Shown: piece by piece, positions 1 through 5,386 of the stretch
Layout: each line of letters begins with the position of its first letter
Numbering within the stretch: the first letter of the stretch is position 1
Assembly (NCBI GenBank): GCA_016297495.1
Contig: JAEDGN010000101.1
Coordinates: forward strand, 1 to 5,653
DNA from: Coprococcus sp.
Lineage (GTDB): Bacteria; Bacillota; Clostridia; Lachnospirales; Lachnospiraceae
Reading direction: 5' to 3'
DNA length: 5,653 bases
Program-made: the position numbers and the translations under genes
Notes under the pieces: generated by a model
What the model saw: only the letters and a program-made list of their open reading frames with translations
Told to the model about the DNA's origin: nothing
Database searches by the model: none

Positions 1-1307
1 ATCTTGTAAACAAGGTCCTGTCCGTTTGATTGTACAATTGAAATCGGGATTTGTAAAGCATTTTCAATCTCAGGCACAGTCACATCATCCAGAAGCAGTT
101 CTATATCCTCGCCGCTGCGCAGGATATTCACCGGCAGCAGCAGCCTGTCACCCAGATCAAGCCCCCTCAGCTGCTCCATGATATCCTTTCCCGTCAGCAG
201 TCCGGATACAGTGATCTTCTCACCAAAAAAGTGATTGACGATCTCATGGACATCCACTGTCATATTTTCAAATTTATCACAAAGTTCTCCTGCCAGCCGG
301 CGTATATGCCCGGCCGCCGAACGCCCCGTTGCAATGGATACATGACGTTTTCTGCCGTCAGCCGGAATACTGTCCAGAGCCTCATGGAATTCTTCCATCA
401 GAAGCCGCACCATGCCCACACCATTCTCCAGCTGCAGATAACCGTCATAGCGTTCTTCCTCCGGCATCTCATAACCTGCCAGCAGATACCATTCGTCGGA
501 CGCATGAATGAAATGGGTGCCGTATTCTTCATATAACCGTTTCTGCCATTCCTCGATCTGAGCGATCACTCTGCGCGCATCCTCCGCTTCAAAGGGCTCC
601 AGAGGATAAAGCCCTTCTCTGTAGTCAGAAAGGCCCACCGGCACCACGGAAACACTCTCTATATTCGGGATAAATCCGGACAGATCCCGGATCGTCCGAT
701 CCAGCTCCTCACCATCATTGACACCCCTGCACAGAACGATCTGGGCATTCATAATAATACCGCCATCATAAAGCTTCTGCAGCTGCTCCATGATCTTTCC
801 TGCAAAACGATTGTGGAGCATCATACAGCGAAGCTCCGGATTGGTGGTGTGTACCGACACATTGATGGGCTCCAGCTTATAACGGATGATCCGCTCCAGC
901 GCAGAATCCTTCATATTGGTCATGGTAATATAGTTGCCCTGCAGGAAAGAAAGTCTTGAATCGTCATCCTTAAAATACATGGTTTCCCGCATGCCCTTCG
1001 GCAGCTGATCGATAAAACAGAAAATACATTGATTGCTGCAGGATTTATAATCGTCCATCAGACTGGAATCAAAGACAATACCCATATCTTCATTATAATC
1101 CTTCTCAATCTCCAGCAGCTCCTCTTCACCGTCAGCTGTCCGGATAAGCATCTCAATATATTCATCATTGATCAGAAAATGATAATCAAATACATCCTCT
1201 ATCTCCTGACCATTGATAGCAAGGACAGTATCCCCGGGCATCAGCTCCATTTCTTCTGCAATACTGCCCGGTTCGATGGATTTGATCACATGTAAATGCT
1301 TTTTCAT
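1..1307 (-). CDS. PDZ and DUF512 domain protein, radical-SAM-like (TIGR03279-type), 3' end cut by window edge
   Basis: This is a predicted iron-sulfur, radical-SAM-like protein of unknown reaction. 435 complete codons are visible and the frame is still open at the left edge. Residues about 5-60 look like a PDZ domain (IEPGSIAEEM, then PGDTVLAINGQEI). A cysteine cluster CSNQCIFC (C90, C94, C97) gives the CxxxCxxC spacing of radical SAM enzymes, followed by FIDQLPKGMR, which is typical of this family. The rest matches the DUF512 layout, ending in LLLDDVTVPEIENAL, so only a few residues should be missing; the family is usually about 430-450 residues. The ATG at 1307 is preferred because GGAG lies 6 bases upstream; an in-frame ATG at 1319 lacks a well-spaced site. 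It starts 16 bases after the pgeF stop, so it is probably cotranscribed. In Firmicutes this gene is commonly followed by der (engA), which would lie outside the window. Family assignment is firm; the biochemical role is not known to me. Confidence 0.92.
   Translation of the reverse strand, partial: MKKHLHVIKSIEPGSIAEEMELMPGDTVLAINGQEIEDVFDYHFLINDEYIEMLIRTADGEEELLEIEKDYNEDMGIVFDSSLMDDYKSCSNQCIFCFIDQLPKGMRETMYFKDDDSRLSFLQGNYITMTNMKDSALERIIRYKLEPINVSVHTTNPELRCMMLHNRFAGKIMEQLQKLYDGGIIMNAQIVLCRGVNDGEELDRTIRDLSGFIPNIESVSVVPVGLSDYREGLYPLEPFEAEDARRVIAQIEEWQKRLYEEYGTHFIHASDEWYLLAGYEMPEEERYDGYLQLENGVGMVRLLMEEFHEALDSIPADGRKRHVSIATGRSAAGHIRRLAGELCDKFENMTVDVHEIVNHFFGEKITVSGLLTGKDIMEQLRGLDLGDRLLLPVNILRSGEDIELLLDDVTVPEIENALQIPISIVQSNGQDLVYK
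29..57 (-). promoter_or_regulatory. Candidate promoter within the 3' end of the DUF512 gene
   Basis: On the minus strand TTTACA (57-52) and TACAAT (34-29) are separated by exactly 17 bases. Each box matches the sigma-A consensus at 5 of 6 positions. The start would fall near position 22, just before the expected end of the DUF512 gene, so it would serve the next gene downstream (der is the usual neighbour, inferred). It could also be a chance match in coding sequence. Confidence 0.45.
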
Positions 1308-1313
1308 TTTATT

Positions 1314-1317
1314 CTCC
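1314..1317 (-). promoter_or_regulatory. Ribosome binding site deciding the DUF512 gene start
   Basis: GGAG lies 6 bases before the ATG at 1307. It overlaps the alternative in-frame ATG at 1319 (ATGGAG), which makes that upstream codon an unlikely start. Confidence 0.65.
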
Positions 1318-1323
1318 ATTCCG

Positions 1324-2154
1324 CTATATAAGCTGCAGAAAAGCTGAAAGTCCGCCTCTCTGTCCATTTGTTTTTCTGTGGGACCAGAGCAGCTCCGGAC
1401 GGCATGCCGTACACAGATCTGTCACTGCCAGATGTTCCGGCAGGATGCCGCTGTCTGTCAGCACATACCAGTTGGCCTTCCACAGATCCAGCTGATACTT
1501 GCCATTTCCCTTATCAATCAGCATATCCTCTGCCTGTTCCTTTGTAAATGCCTGCATAAACGCATGGGCCACATCCTCACTGACCTCGTAGCAGGCCTGA
1601 CAGATGGACGGGCCGATGGCAGCAATGATGTCCGAAGGATCGCATCCATAGAACTCCTGCATCAGCGCCACTGTCTTCCTGCCCATATGTCCCACTGTCC
1701 CTTTCCAGCCTGAATGGGACAGACCTATGGCCCGCTTGACCGGATCTACAAAATAAAGGGGTACGCAGTCCGCATAGGATGTCACCAGTACGATTCCCGG
1801 AACATTGGTAATCATGCCATCCACATCCGTATAATCCTGAGGTTTCACAATACCCTTGCCCCGGTCTTCCTCCGTGACAACGCGGACATTGGTGGTATGG
1901 GTCTGGTCTGACAATACCATATCCTCCACACGAACGTCAAGAGCCCCTGCCATCCGTCGGTAATTCTCCATGACATCCTCAGGATCATCACCACGTTTAA
2001 AATTCAGATTCATCGTCGCGAAAATACCTTTGCTGACACCGCCAAGTCTGGTAGAAAACCCATGTCGGACAATGCCGGTGGCAGAAAGATTCTTAAACTG
2101 TATATAAGGAACATGATTCTTCTCTTTTAATTCCGTTGTTCCCACTGAAAACAT
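1324..2154 (-). CDS. pgeF: Peptidoglycan editing factor PgeF (YfiH/YlmD family, laccase-domain fold)
   Basis: PgeF-family enzymes are cytoplasmic zinc proteins. In E. coli PgeF removes peptidoglycan precursors carrying L-Ser instead of L-Ala at position 1 of the stem peptide; relatives (YlmD, human LACC1) show purine nucleoside phosphorylase or deaminase activity. Numbered from the chosen start (276 residues), the family blocks are complete: HGFSTRLGGVS (31-41), DQTH (83-86), YADCVPL (127-133), SHSGWKGT (146-153), GPSICQACYEV (181-191) and SHRKTNGQRG (258-267). The zinc-site triad is H86, C130 and H147. The frame is open to an ATG at 2163, but that codon directly abuts AAAGG and would overlap yraN by 7 bases. 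The ATG at 2154 has AAAGGA 8 bases upstream and begins 2 bases after the yraN stop, so it is preferred. The stop is TAG. The tight junctions imply translational coupling with yraN. The family call is secure; which activity dominates in this organism is inferred from homologues. Confidence 0.93.
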   Translation of the reverse strand: MFSVGTTELKEKNHVPYIQFKNLSATGIVRHGFSTRLGGVSKGIFATMNLNFKRGDDPEDVMENYRRMAGALDVRVEDMVLSDQTHTTNVRVVTEEDRGKGIVKPQDYTDVDGMITNVPGIVLVTSYADCVPLYFVDPVKRAIGLSHSGWKGTVGHMGRKTVALMQEFYGCDPSDIIAAIGPSICQACYEVSEDVAHAFMQAFTKEQAEDMLIDKGNGKYQLDLWKANWYVLTDSGILPEHLAVTDLCTACRPELLWSHRKTNGQRGGLSAFLQLI

Positions 2155-2156
2155 GT

Positions 2157-2522
2157 CTACCATCCTTTCGTACCCTGATACGTGAATGCATTCTTATATA
2201 AAACCGGTCCCGCATCTAGAACAGCCACCACATCAAAACGGCACATCTGTTCCTGGCCGCAACCATGGCTGTACAAATACTGTAATGCCGCTCTGCAGAT
2301 ATGCTGCTGCTTTCTCACATCGACAGCCTCCAATGGGTGCTGCGGACCGCCTGCTTTCCTGTATTTTACTTCTATAAAAACAAGGCATGAACCATCCATG
2401 GCAACGATATCCAGTTCTGCCTGACGGCATCGGTAATTCCTTTCGAGAATCCGGTATCCCAGGCCGGTCAGATAATCTGCAGCCACCTGTTCATAATGAT
2501 GGCCCCTCTGCACATTGTTCAT
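2157..2522 (-). CDS. yraN: YraN/UPF0102 family protein, putative PD-(D/E)XK nuclease fold
   Basis: This is a small cytoplasmic protein of 121 residues, the usual family size, with a restriction-endonuclease-like fold. Its cellular role is poorly defined; involvement in DNA processing is often suggested from the fold. Family signatures run in order: RGHHYEQVAADYL (6-18), LGYRILERNYR (21-31), AELDIVAMDG (35-44), LVFIEVKYR (47-55) and RFDVVAV (95-101). The likely active-site residues E11, E36, D38, E51 and K53 are all present, so the nuclease-type centre looks intact. One mild oddity is Ala35 where the family usually has Gly before the Glu. The ATG at 2522 has AAAGGAG 10 bases upstream and a second GGAGG only 2 bases upstream; a GTG at codon 4 could also serve. 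It follows rnhB by 25 bases and nearly touches pgeF. The rnhB-yraN neighbourhood is widespread in bacteria, which supports the call. Confidence 0.95.
   Translation of the reverse strand: MNNVQRGHHYEQVAADYLTGLGYRILERNYRCRQAELDIVAMDGSCLVFIEVKYRKAGGPQHPLEAVDVRKQQHICRAALQYLYSHGCGQEQMCRFDVVAVLDAGPVLYKNAFTYQGTKGW
2163..2168 (-). promoter_or_regulatory. Ribosome binding site deciding the pgeF start
   Basis: AAAGGA, inside the last codons of yraN, stands 8 bases before the ATG at 2154. It overlaps the first base of the alternative ATG at 2163, which argues for the shorter PgeF. Confidence 0.6.
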
Positions 2523-2547
2523 GGCCTCCGCACTCCTTTAATTGCTG

Positions 2548-3315
2548 CTATAACGAAACAAAATTGGAGATAAAGCTCCGTCTGTGTATAGGTGACGGTC
2601 CATATTCCCTGATGGCCGCAATATGCTCCGCCGTTCCATAACCCTTATTCTTCGCAAAACCGTACTCAGGGAAAAGAACATCGTATTCCCGCATCATACG
2701 GTCCCTGGTGACCTTGGCTATGATACTGGCCGCCGCAATGGACAGACTTTTGGCGTCACCTTTGATGATCGGCACCTGCCTTGCCGTAAGGCCCGGTATG
2801 GTCACTGCGTCATTAAGCAGCACCTCCGGCTGAGGCGTTAATTTGCCAACTGCCTCTCTCATGGCCGCATAATCGGCCTGGAGAATATTAATATCATCGA
2901 TCGTTTCGGGACTGGCAATACCCACACCGACGCTGACAGCCTTCTCCATGATCTCATCATAGAGGGCTTCCCTCTTCTTCTCCGAAAGCTGCTTGGAATC
3001 ATTGACATAAAGGATCGGACAATTCATGTCCAAAATGACCGCAGCAGCCACAACGGGACCTGCCAGAGGTCCTCGTCCCGCCTCATCTATACCGCAAATG
3101 ACGCCGCAGGAGGCATACTGCCTCTCATAAGACAGCATCGCCTGGACGCGTTCCAATTCCTTCTCATAAGCCGCAATTTTTTTGGAAGCGCTCTCAATCA
3201 AATGAACGACACCTGCACGCTGATCATCCCTGTATAATGCCATCAGTGACGGCAGCTCTTCCATCGGGGCCGTCTGAAATCTGTTTTTTATTGTACTTAT
3301 CTTTTCATCACTCAA
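2548..3315 (-). CDS. rnhB: Ribonuclease HII
   Basis: RNase HII cleaves RNA in RNA/DNA hybrids and cuts 5' of single ribonucleotides embedded in DNA, starting ribonucleotide excision repair; it acts in the cytoplasm with Mn2+ or Mg2+. It has 255 residues, the same length as B. subtilis RnhB, including the N-terminal extension of about 70 residues typical of Firmicutes. Core motifs are CGIDEAGRGPLAGPV (74-88), NDSKQLS (105-111), LLNDAV (166-171), KGDAKSLSIAAASIIAKVTRD (185-205) and KNKGYGT (222-228). The four acidic catalytic residues are D77, E78, D169 and D205. The GRG motif and Tyr226, used for recognising the RNA-DNA junction, are also present. The start is TTG at 3315: an in-frame TGA at 3322-3324 rules out anything further upstream, and AAAGGA lies 10 bases before it. 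The next in-frame Met is residue 18. It begins 14 bases after the rbgA stop, in the conserved rbgA-rnhB order. Confidence 0.97.
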   Translation of the reverse strand: MSDEKISTIKNRFQTAPMEELPSLMALYRDDQRAGVVHLIESASKKIAAYEKELERVQAMLSYERQYASCGVICGIDEAGRGPLAGPVVAAAVILDMNCPILYVNDSKQLSEKKREALYDEIMEKAVSVGVGIASPETIDDINILQADYAAMREAVGKLTPQPEVLLNDAVTIPGLTARQVPIIKGDAKSLSIAAASIIAKVTRDRMMREYDVLFPEYGFAKNKGYGTAEHIAAIREYGPSPIHRRSFISNFVSL

Positions 3316-3325
3316 AGTATATCAT

Positions 3326-3331
3326 TCCTTT
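3326..3331 (-). promoter_or_regulatory. Ribosome binding site of rnhB, overlapping the rbgA stop codon
   Basis: AAAGGA shares two bases with the rbgA TAA and stands 10 bases before the TTG start of rnhB. The wide spacing and weak start codon suggest modest initiation, helped by ribosomes finishing rbgA. Confidence 0.6.
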
Positions 3332-4172
3332 ACTCAGGCTGTTCCAATGTGATCCTTCCCAGTCGCAGACTGCGGAAATCGTCGATCAGCATGGCTGCCG
3401 CCTTGTCAAGATCCGGCTGCCCGCCCTTCACCAGACAGCATTTTGCAATGGCAATATCCGACAGCAGGGCCACTCCGTCTTCCTTCTCCTCTATCTGATA
3501 GCGGGCCGCCATGGCGCCCGGATAATTCACACGAAGATAATCTGCAAGCTTCAGTGCCAGCTCTGTTATATTTAAAATATCATCTTTGATGGAACCGGAT
3601 ATGGCAAGCTTGATTCCGACTGTCTGATCCTCAAACTTCGGCCAGAGAATACCCGGTGTATCCAGAAGCTCCACATTCCTGTTCAGCTTGATCCACTGCT
3701 TGCCCTTTGTCACTCCCGGCTTATTGCCCGTCTTTGTACAGGCCTTGCCGGCATAACTGTTGATAAAAGTTGATTTACCCACATTGGGGATGCCCACGAT
3801 CATGGCTCTGATCGGACGGTTTTTGATACCCCTTTTTCTGTCACGTTCAATCTTCTCTTTGCATGCCTCATTGATGACACCTGTCACCGCCTTCATGCCT
3901 GCACCTGTTCTCGCATTGATCTGGAGAACGAAAAAGCCCTGGTTTTTAAAATAATCCTCCCAGAGCTTCGTATACTTCATATCAGCCATATCTGCCTTGT
4001 TCAGCAGAATCAGCCGTGCCTTCCCCTTCGCCAGTTCATCAATATCCGGATTCTTGCTGGCCAAAGGCAGTCTCGCATCCACTAACTCTATAACGATATC
4101 TATTAACTTAATATCCTCCTGCATCATACGACGGGCCTTCGTCATGTGACCGGGATACCACTGTATATTCAT
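3330..4172 (-). CDS. rbgA: Ribosome biogenesis GTPase RbgA (YlqF)
   Basis: RbgA is a circularly permuted GTPase that completes assembly of the 50S subunit, binding immature particles and releasing when late proteins such as L16 are placed. In the 280-residue form the motifs appear in permuted order: NKAD (58-61, G4), INARTG (85-90, G5 region), GIPNVGKST (127-135, P-loop), PGVT (152-155, G2 Thr155) and DTPG (171-174, G3), followed by ILWPKFED. The N-terminus MNIQWYPGHM holds His9, the residue shown in B. subtilis RbgA to drive GTP hydrolysis. The C-terminal ANTAR-like RNA-binding part ends in RITLEQPE, as in the B. subtilis protein. The frame extends to a TTG at 4193, but AGGTGA sits 4-5 bases before the ATG at 4172, and homologues begin at this Met, so 4172 is preferred. 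It starts 41 bases after lepB and leads into rnhB. Confidence 0.97.
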   Translation of the reverse strand: MNIQWYPGHMTKARRMMQEDIKLIDIVIELVDARLPLASKNPDIDELAKGKARLILLNKADMADMKYTKLWEDYFKNQGFFVLQINARTGAGMKAVTGVINEACKEKIERDRKRGIKNRPIRAMIVGIPNVGKSTFINSYAGKACTKTGNKPGVTKGKQWIKLNRNVELLDTPGILWPKFEDQTVGIKLAISGSIKDDILNITELALKLADYLRVNYPGAMAARYQIEEKEDGVALLSDIAIAKCCLVKGGQPDLDKAAAMLIDDFRSLRLGRITLEQPE

Positions 4173-4176
4173 GATC

Positions 4177-4183
4177 TCACCTT
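4177..4183 (-). promoter_or_regulatory. Ribosome binding site deciding the rbgA start
   Basis: AAGGTGA ends 4 bases before the ATG at 4172. The upstream in-frame TTG at 4193 has no comparable site, so the longer reading is unlikely. Confidence 0.65.
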
Positions 4184-4213
4184 CTTCTTTCAATCAAATG
4201 TCCTGTCTATTCT

Positions 4214-4795
4214 CTAATGTATCAGTCTCAGACGTGACAGCGGTGACCATATCAGCCACGCCTTCCCGATGATCTGTTCAGAATCAATGGTCCCGATACT
4301 GTCCAGGCGGCTGTCGTCACGATTATTATTATAATCATCACATAAAACAAAATACTCGTCATCCCCGAGGGTAATCCCCTCCTCCGCCACACCGGCGTCC
4401 TCAATGGAAGCATCATTAAATGGGATATTCGTTTCCACATCATTGATCAATAATTTGCCGCCGGCAATCTTTACCGTCTCACCCGGAAGACCTATAATAC
4501 GGCGGACATAGGACGGACTGTTCTCCGATGCACCGATCCTGACAGCCACCACATCCATCCGTTTCGGGGACCCCAGCTTATAGGACAGACTGTTGATCAG
4601 TACAACATCCTCATTCTGTAACGTCGGATTCATGGACTGGTCAATAATAACTGTCTCCATACCAAAATATCTCACAGCAAAGATTCCCAGAAATATAGCA
4701 ATAAAAAGCCCGAACATCCAGGCACCAAAATGAATCAACGCTGTCTTGATCCGCTGAATTTTTTTCTGCTTTTTAGATAATGGCTTCTTTCGCAT
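4214..4795 (-). CDS. lepB: Type I signal peptidase family protein (S26), with non-canonical active-site residues
   Basis: Type I signal peptidases cut signal peptides from exported proteins at the outer face of the membrane. This protein has 193 residues: a basic cytoplasmic start (MRKKPLSKKQKKIQRIK), one membrane segment at about 18-44, then the external S26 domain. Box B is DQSMNPTL with nucleophile Ser54. Box D is YVRRIIGLPGE (96-106), where Arg98 stands at the position of the catalytic Lys in bacterial enzymes (YxKR). Box C has KRMDVV instead of the usual RGDVV, and box E reads LCDDYNNNRDDSR (151-163) instead of a GDNRxxSxDSR form. Family membership is clear; peptidase activity is uncertain. 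The frame extends to a TTG at 4828, but that lies in a hairpin; the ATG at 4795 has GGAG 8 bases upstream and is preferred. Position between rplS and rbgA is common in Clostridia. A canonical paralogue elsewhere in the genome is likely but not visible. Confidence 0.9.
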   Translation of the reverse strand: MRKKPLSKKQKKIQRIKTALIHFGAWMFGLFIAIFLGIFAVRYFGMETVIIDQSMNPTLQNEDVVLINSLSYKLGSPKRMDVVAVRIGASENSPSYVRRIIGLPGETVKIAGGKLLINDVETNIPFNDASIEDAGVAEEGITLGDDEYFVLCDDYNNNRDDSRLDSIGTIDSEQIIGKAWLIWSPLSRLRLIH

Positions 4796-4803
4796 GATCT
4801 TCT

Positions 4804-4807
4804 CTCC
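4804..4807 (-). promoter_or_regulatory. Ribosome binding site deciding the lepB start
   Basis: GGAG is located 8 bases before the ATG at 4795, downstream of the rplS hairpin. It selects the 193-residue reading over the 204-residue reading from TTG at 4828. Confidence 0.65.
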
Positions 4808-4813
4808 GATTAT

Positions 4814-4848
4814 AAGAAAAGAGGACAAGTACCTGTGTATTTGTCCCC
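4814..4848 (-). terminator. Probable intrinsic terminator or attenuator after rplS
   Basis: Read on the minus strand, an 8-pair stem (4841-4848 with 4821-4828, one G-T pair) continues after a single mismatch into 3 more pairs (4837-4839 with 4830-4832) closed by a 4-base loop. It is followed by TTTTCTT at 4820-4814. This fits a rho-independent terminator, though the tract is interrupted and the stem contains a mismatch. It sits 20 bases past the rplS stop and before lepB, and I see no good promoter behind it, so it probably lets part of the transcription through. The outer arms (GGACAA/TTGTCC) resemble the palindrome in trmD, so it may also be a decayed dispersed repeat. Confidence 0.6.
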
Positions 4849-4867
4849 CTTACCTTGTGTTCACTGA

Positions 4868-5215
4868 TTATTTAACCAATTCTTTAACCTTGGCTTTCTT
4901 ACCAACTCTGTCTCTTAAGTAGAACAGCTTCGCACGTCTTACCTTACCATGTCTTGTAACTTCAATCTTCTCAACGACTGGAGAATGTAATGGCCATGTC
5001 TTCTCAACGCCGATACCGTTAGAGCTCTTTCTAACAGTAAATGTCTCACGGTTGCCGCCGTTCTGTCTCTTGATAACAGTACCTTCGAACACCTGAGTTC
5101 TCTCTCTGTTACCTTCCTTAACCTTAGCATATACCTTTACAGTATCGCCAACGGAAAATGGTGTAATGTCACTCTTCAGCTGTGCATCTTCAATGCTCTT
5201 AATAATATCGTTCAT
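4868..5215 (-). CDS. rplS: 50S ribosomal protein L19
   Basis: L19 is a protein of the large ribosomal subunit near the interface with the 30S subunit, at an intersubunit bridge. It has 115 residues, the normal size. The family is unmistakable: FSVGDTVKVYAKVKEGNRER (20-39), TQVFEGTVIKRQNGG (40-54), SNGIGVEKTWPLHSP (65-79) and the basic tail VRRAKLFYLRDRVGKKAKVKE. The ATG at 5215 has a full AAGGAGG 6 bases upstream, the strongest ribosome binding site in the window. Codon choice differs visibly from its neighbours, with frequent GTA, GTT, AAC and CGT/AGA codons, as expected for a highly expressed gene. It follows trmD in the conserved trmD-rplS order but has its own promoter and structured leader, and it is followed by a terminator-like hairpin. 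All of this points to expression set separately from trmD and lepB. Confidence 0.99.
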   Translation of the reverse strand: MNDIIKSIEDAQLKSDITPFSVGDTVKVYAKVKEGNRERTQVFEGTVIKRQNGGNRETFTVRKSSNGIGVEKTWPLHSPVVEKIEVTRHGKVRRAKLFYLRDRVGKKAKVKELVK

Positions 5216-5350
5216 AATGAACCTCCTTATAATAATCAGATGTTCTTAATGTGCTCTCCACAACAGAGGACCATCCATTTCTTACAATTGCCGCTGGTGC
5301 CAAATGCCACTCGTGTCTTACATCAGCAGTGACACGCTTACACACCAGCG
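5216..5350 (-). ncRNA. Structured 5' leader of rplS, L19 leader type (candidate autoregulatory element)
   Basis: The predicted transcript start falls at about 5350, exactly where a long stem begins. On the minus strand CGCTGGTG (5350-5343) pairs perfectly with CACCAGCG (5299-5292). Inside it CGTGTC (5336-5331) pairs perfectly with GACACG (5317-5312) around a 13-base loop, giving a long hairpin with internal loops. About 70 bases then lead to the ribosome binding site, with only weak small hairpins (for example TGTG/CACA around GAGAG). Firmicutes carry a known L19 leader family (Rfam L19_leader) in this position, thought to mediate feedback control of rplS by L19. The match is inferred from position and architecture; I could not run a covariance search. 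Confidence 0.75.
5222..5228 (-). promoter_or_regulatory. Strong ribosome binding site of rplS
   Basis: AAGGAGG lies 6 bases before the rplS ATG. It is a near-perfect complement of the 16S anti-Shine-Dalgarno sequence and lies at the 3' end of the L19 leader, so leader folding or L19 binding could control it. Confidence 0.85.
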
Positions 5351-5356
5351 CCATTT

Positions 5357-5385
5357 ATTTTACCATATCCATTGCCGGAATGCAA
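5357..5385 (-). promoter_or_regulatory. rplS promoter with extended -10 element
   Basis: The -35 box is TTGCAT (5385-5380, three matches to TTGACA). After exactly 17 bases comes the -10 box TAAAAT (5362-5357, five matches to TATAAT), preceded by TGG, which forms an extended -10. It begins one base after the trmD stop codon, and its expected start site coincides with the base of the L19 leader stem. A-tracts just upstream at 5390-5393 and 5399-5406 could add an UP-like element. It would drive rplS independently of the upstream trmD operon. Confidence 0.75.
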
Positions 5386-5386
5386 G

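Noticed and set aside
231..536. Open frame on the plus strand coding for about 101 residues
   Set aside because: It lies wholly antisense to the DUF512 gene, has low-complexity composition unlike any family I recognise, and has no convincing ribosome binding site. The same applies to plus-strand frames at 1029-1295, 1378-1713, 2387-2641, 3237-3575 and 5251-5567.
4173..4193. Longer RbgA starting at TTG 4193
   Set aside because: The added residues are translated ribosome-binding-site sequence (EEGEI), and RbgA homologues begin at the IQWxPGHM block.
4809..4814. Perfect TATAAT just before lepB, as a promoter
   Set aside because: No acceptable -35 box occurs 16-18 bases upstream, and transcription from it would start around 4802, inside or past the lepB ribosome binding site. 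The bases are better explained as the tail of the rplS hairpin.
4796..4828. Longer signal peptidase starting at TTG 4828
   Set aside because: The extra 11 codons run through the terminator-like hairpin tail and the ribosome binding site of the ATG at 4795; there is no site for the TTG.
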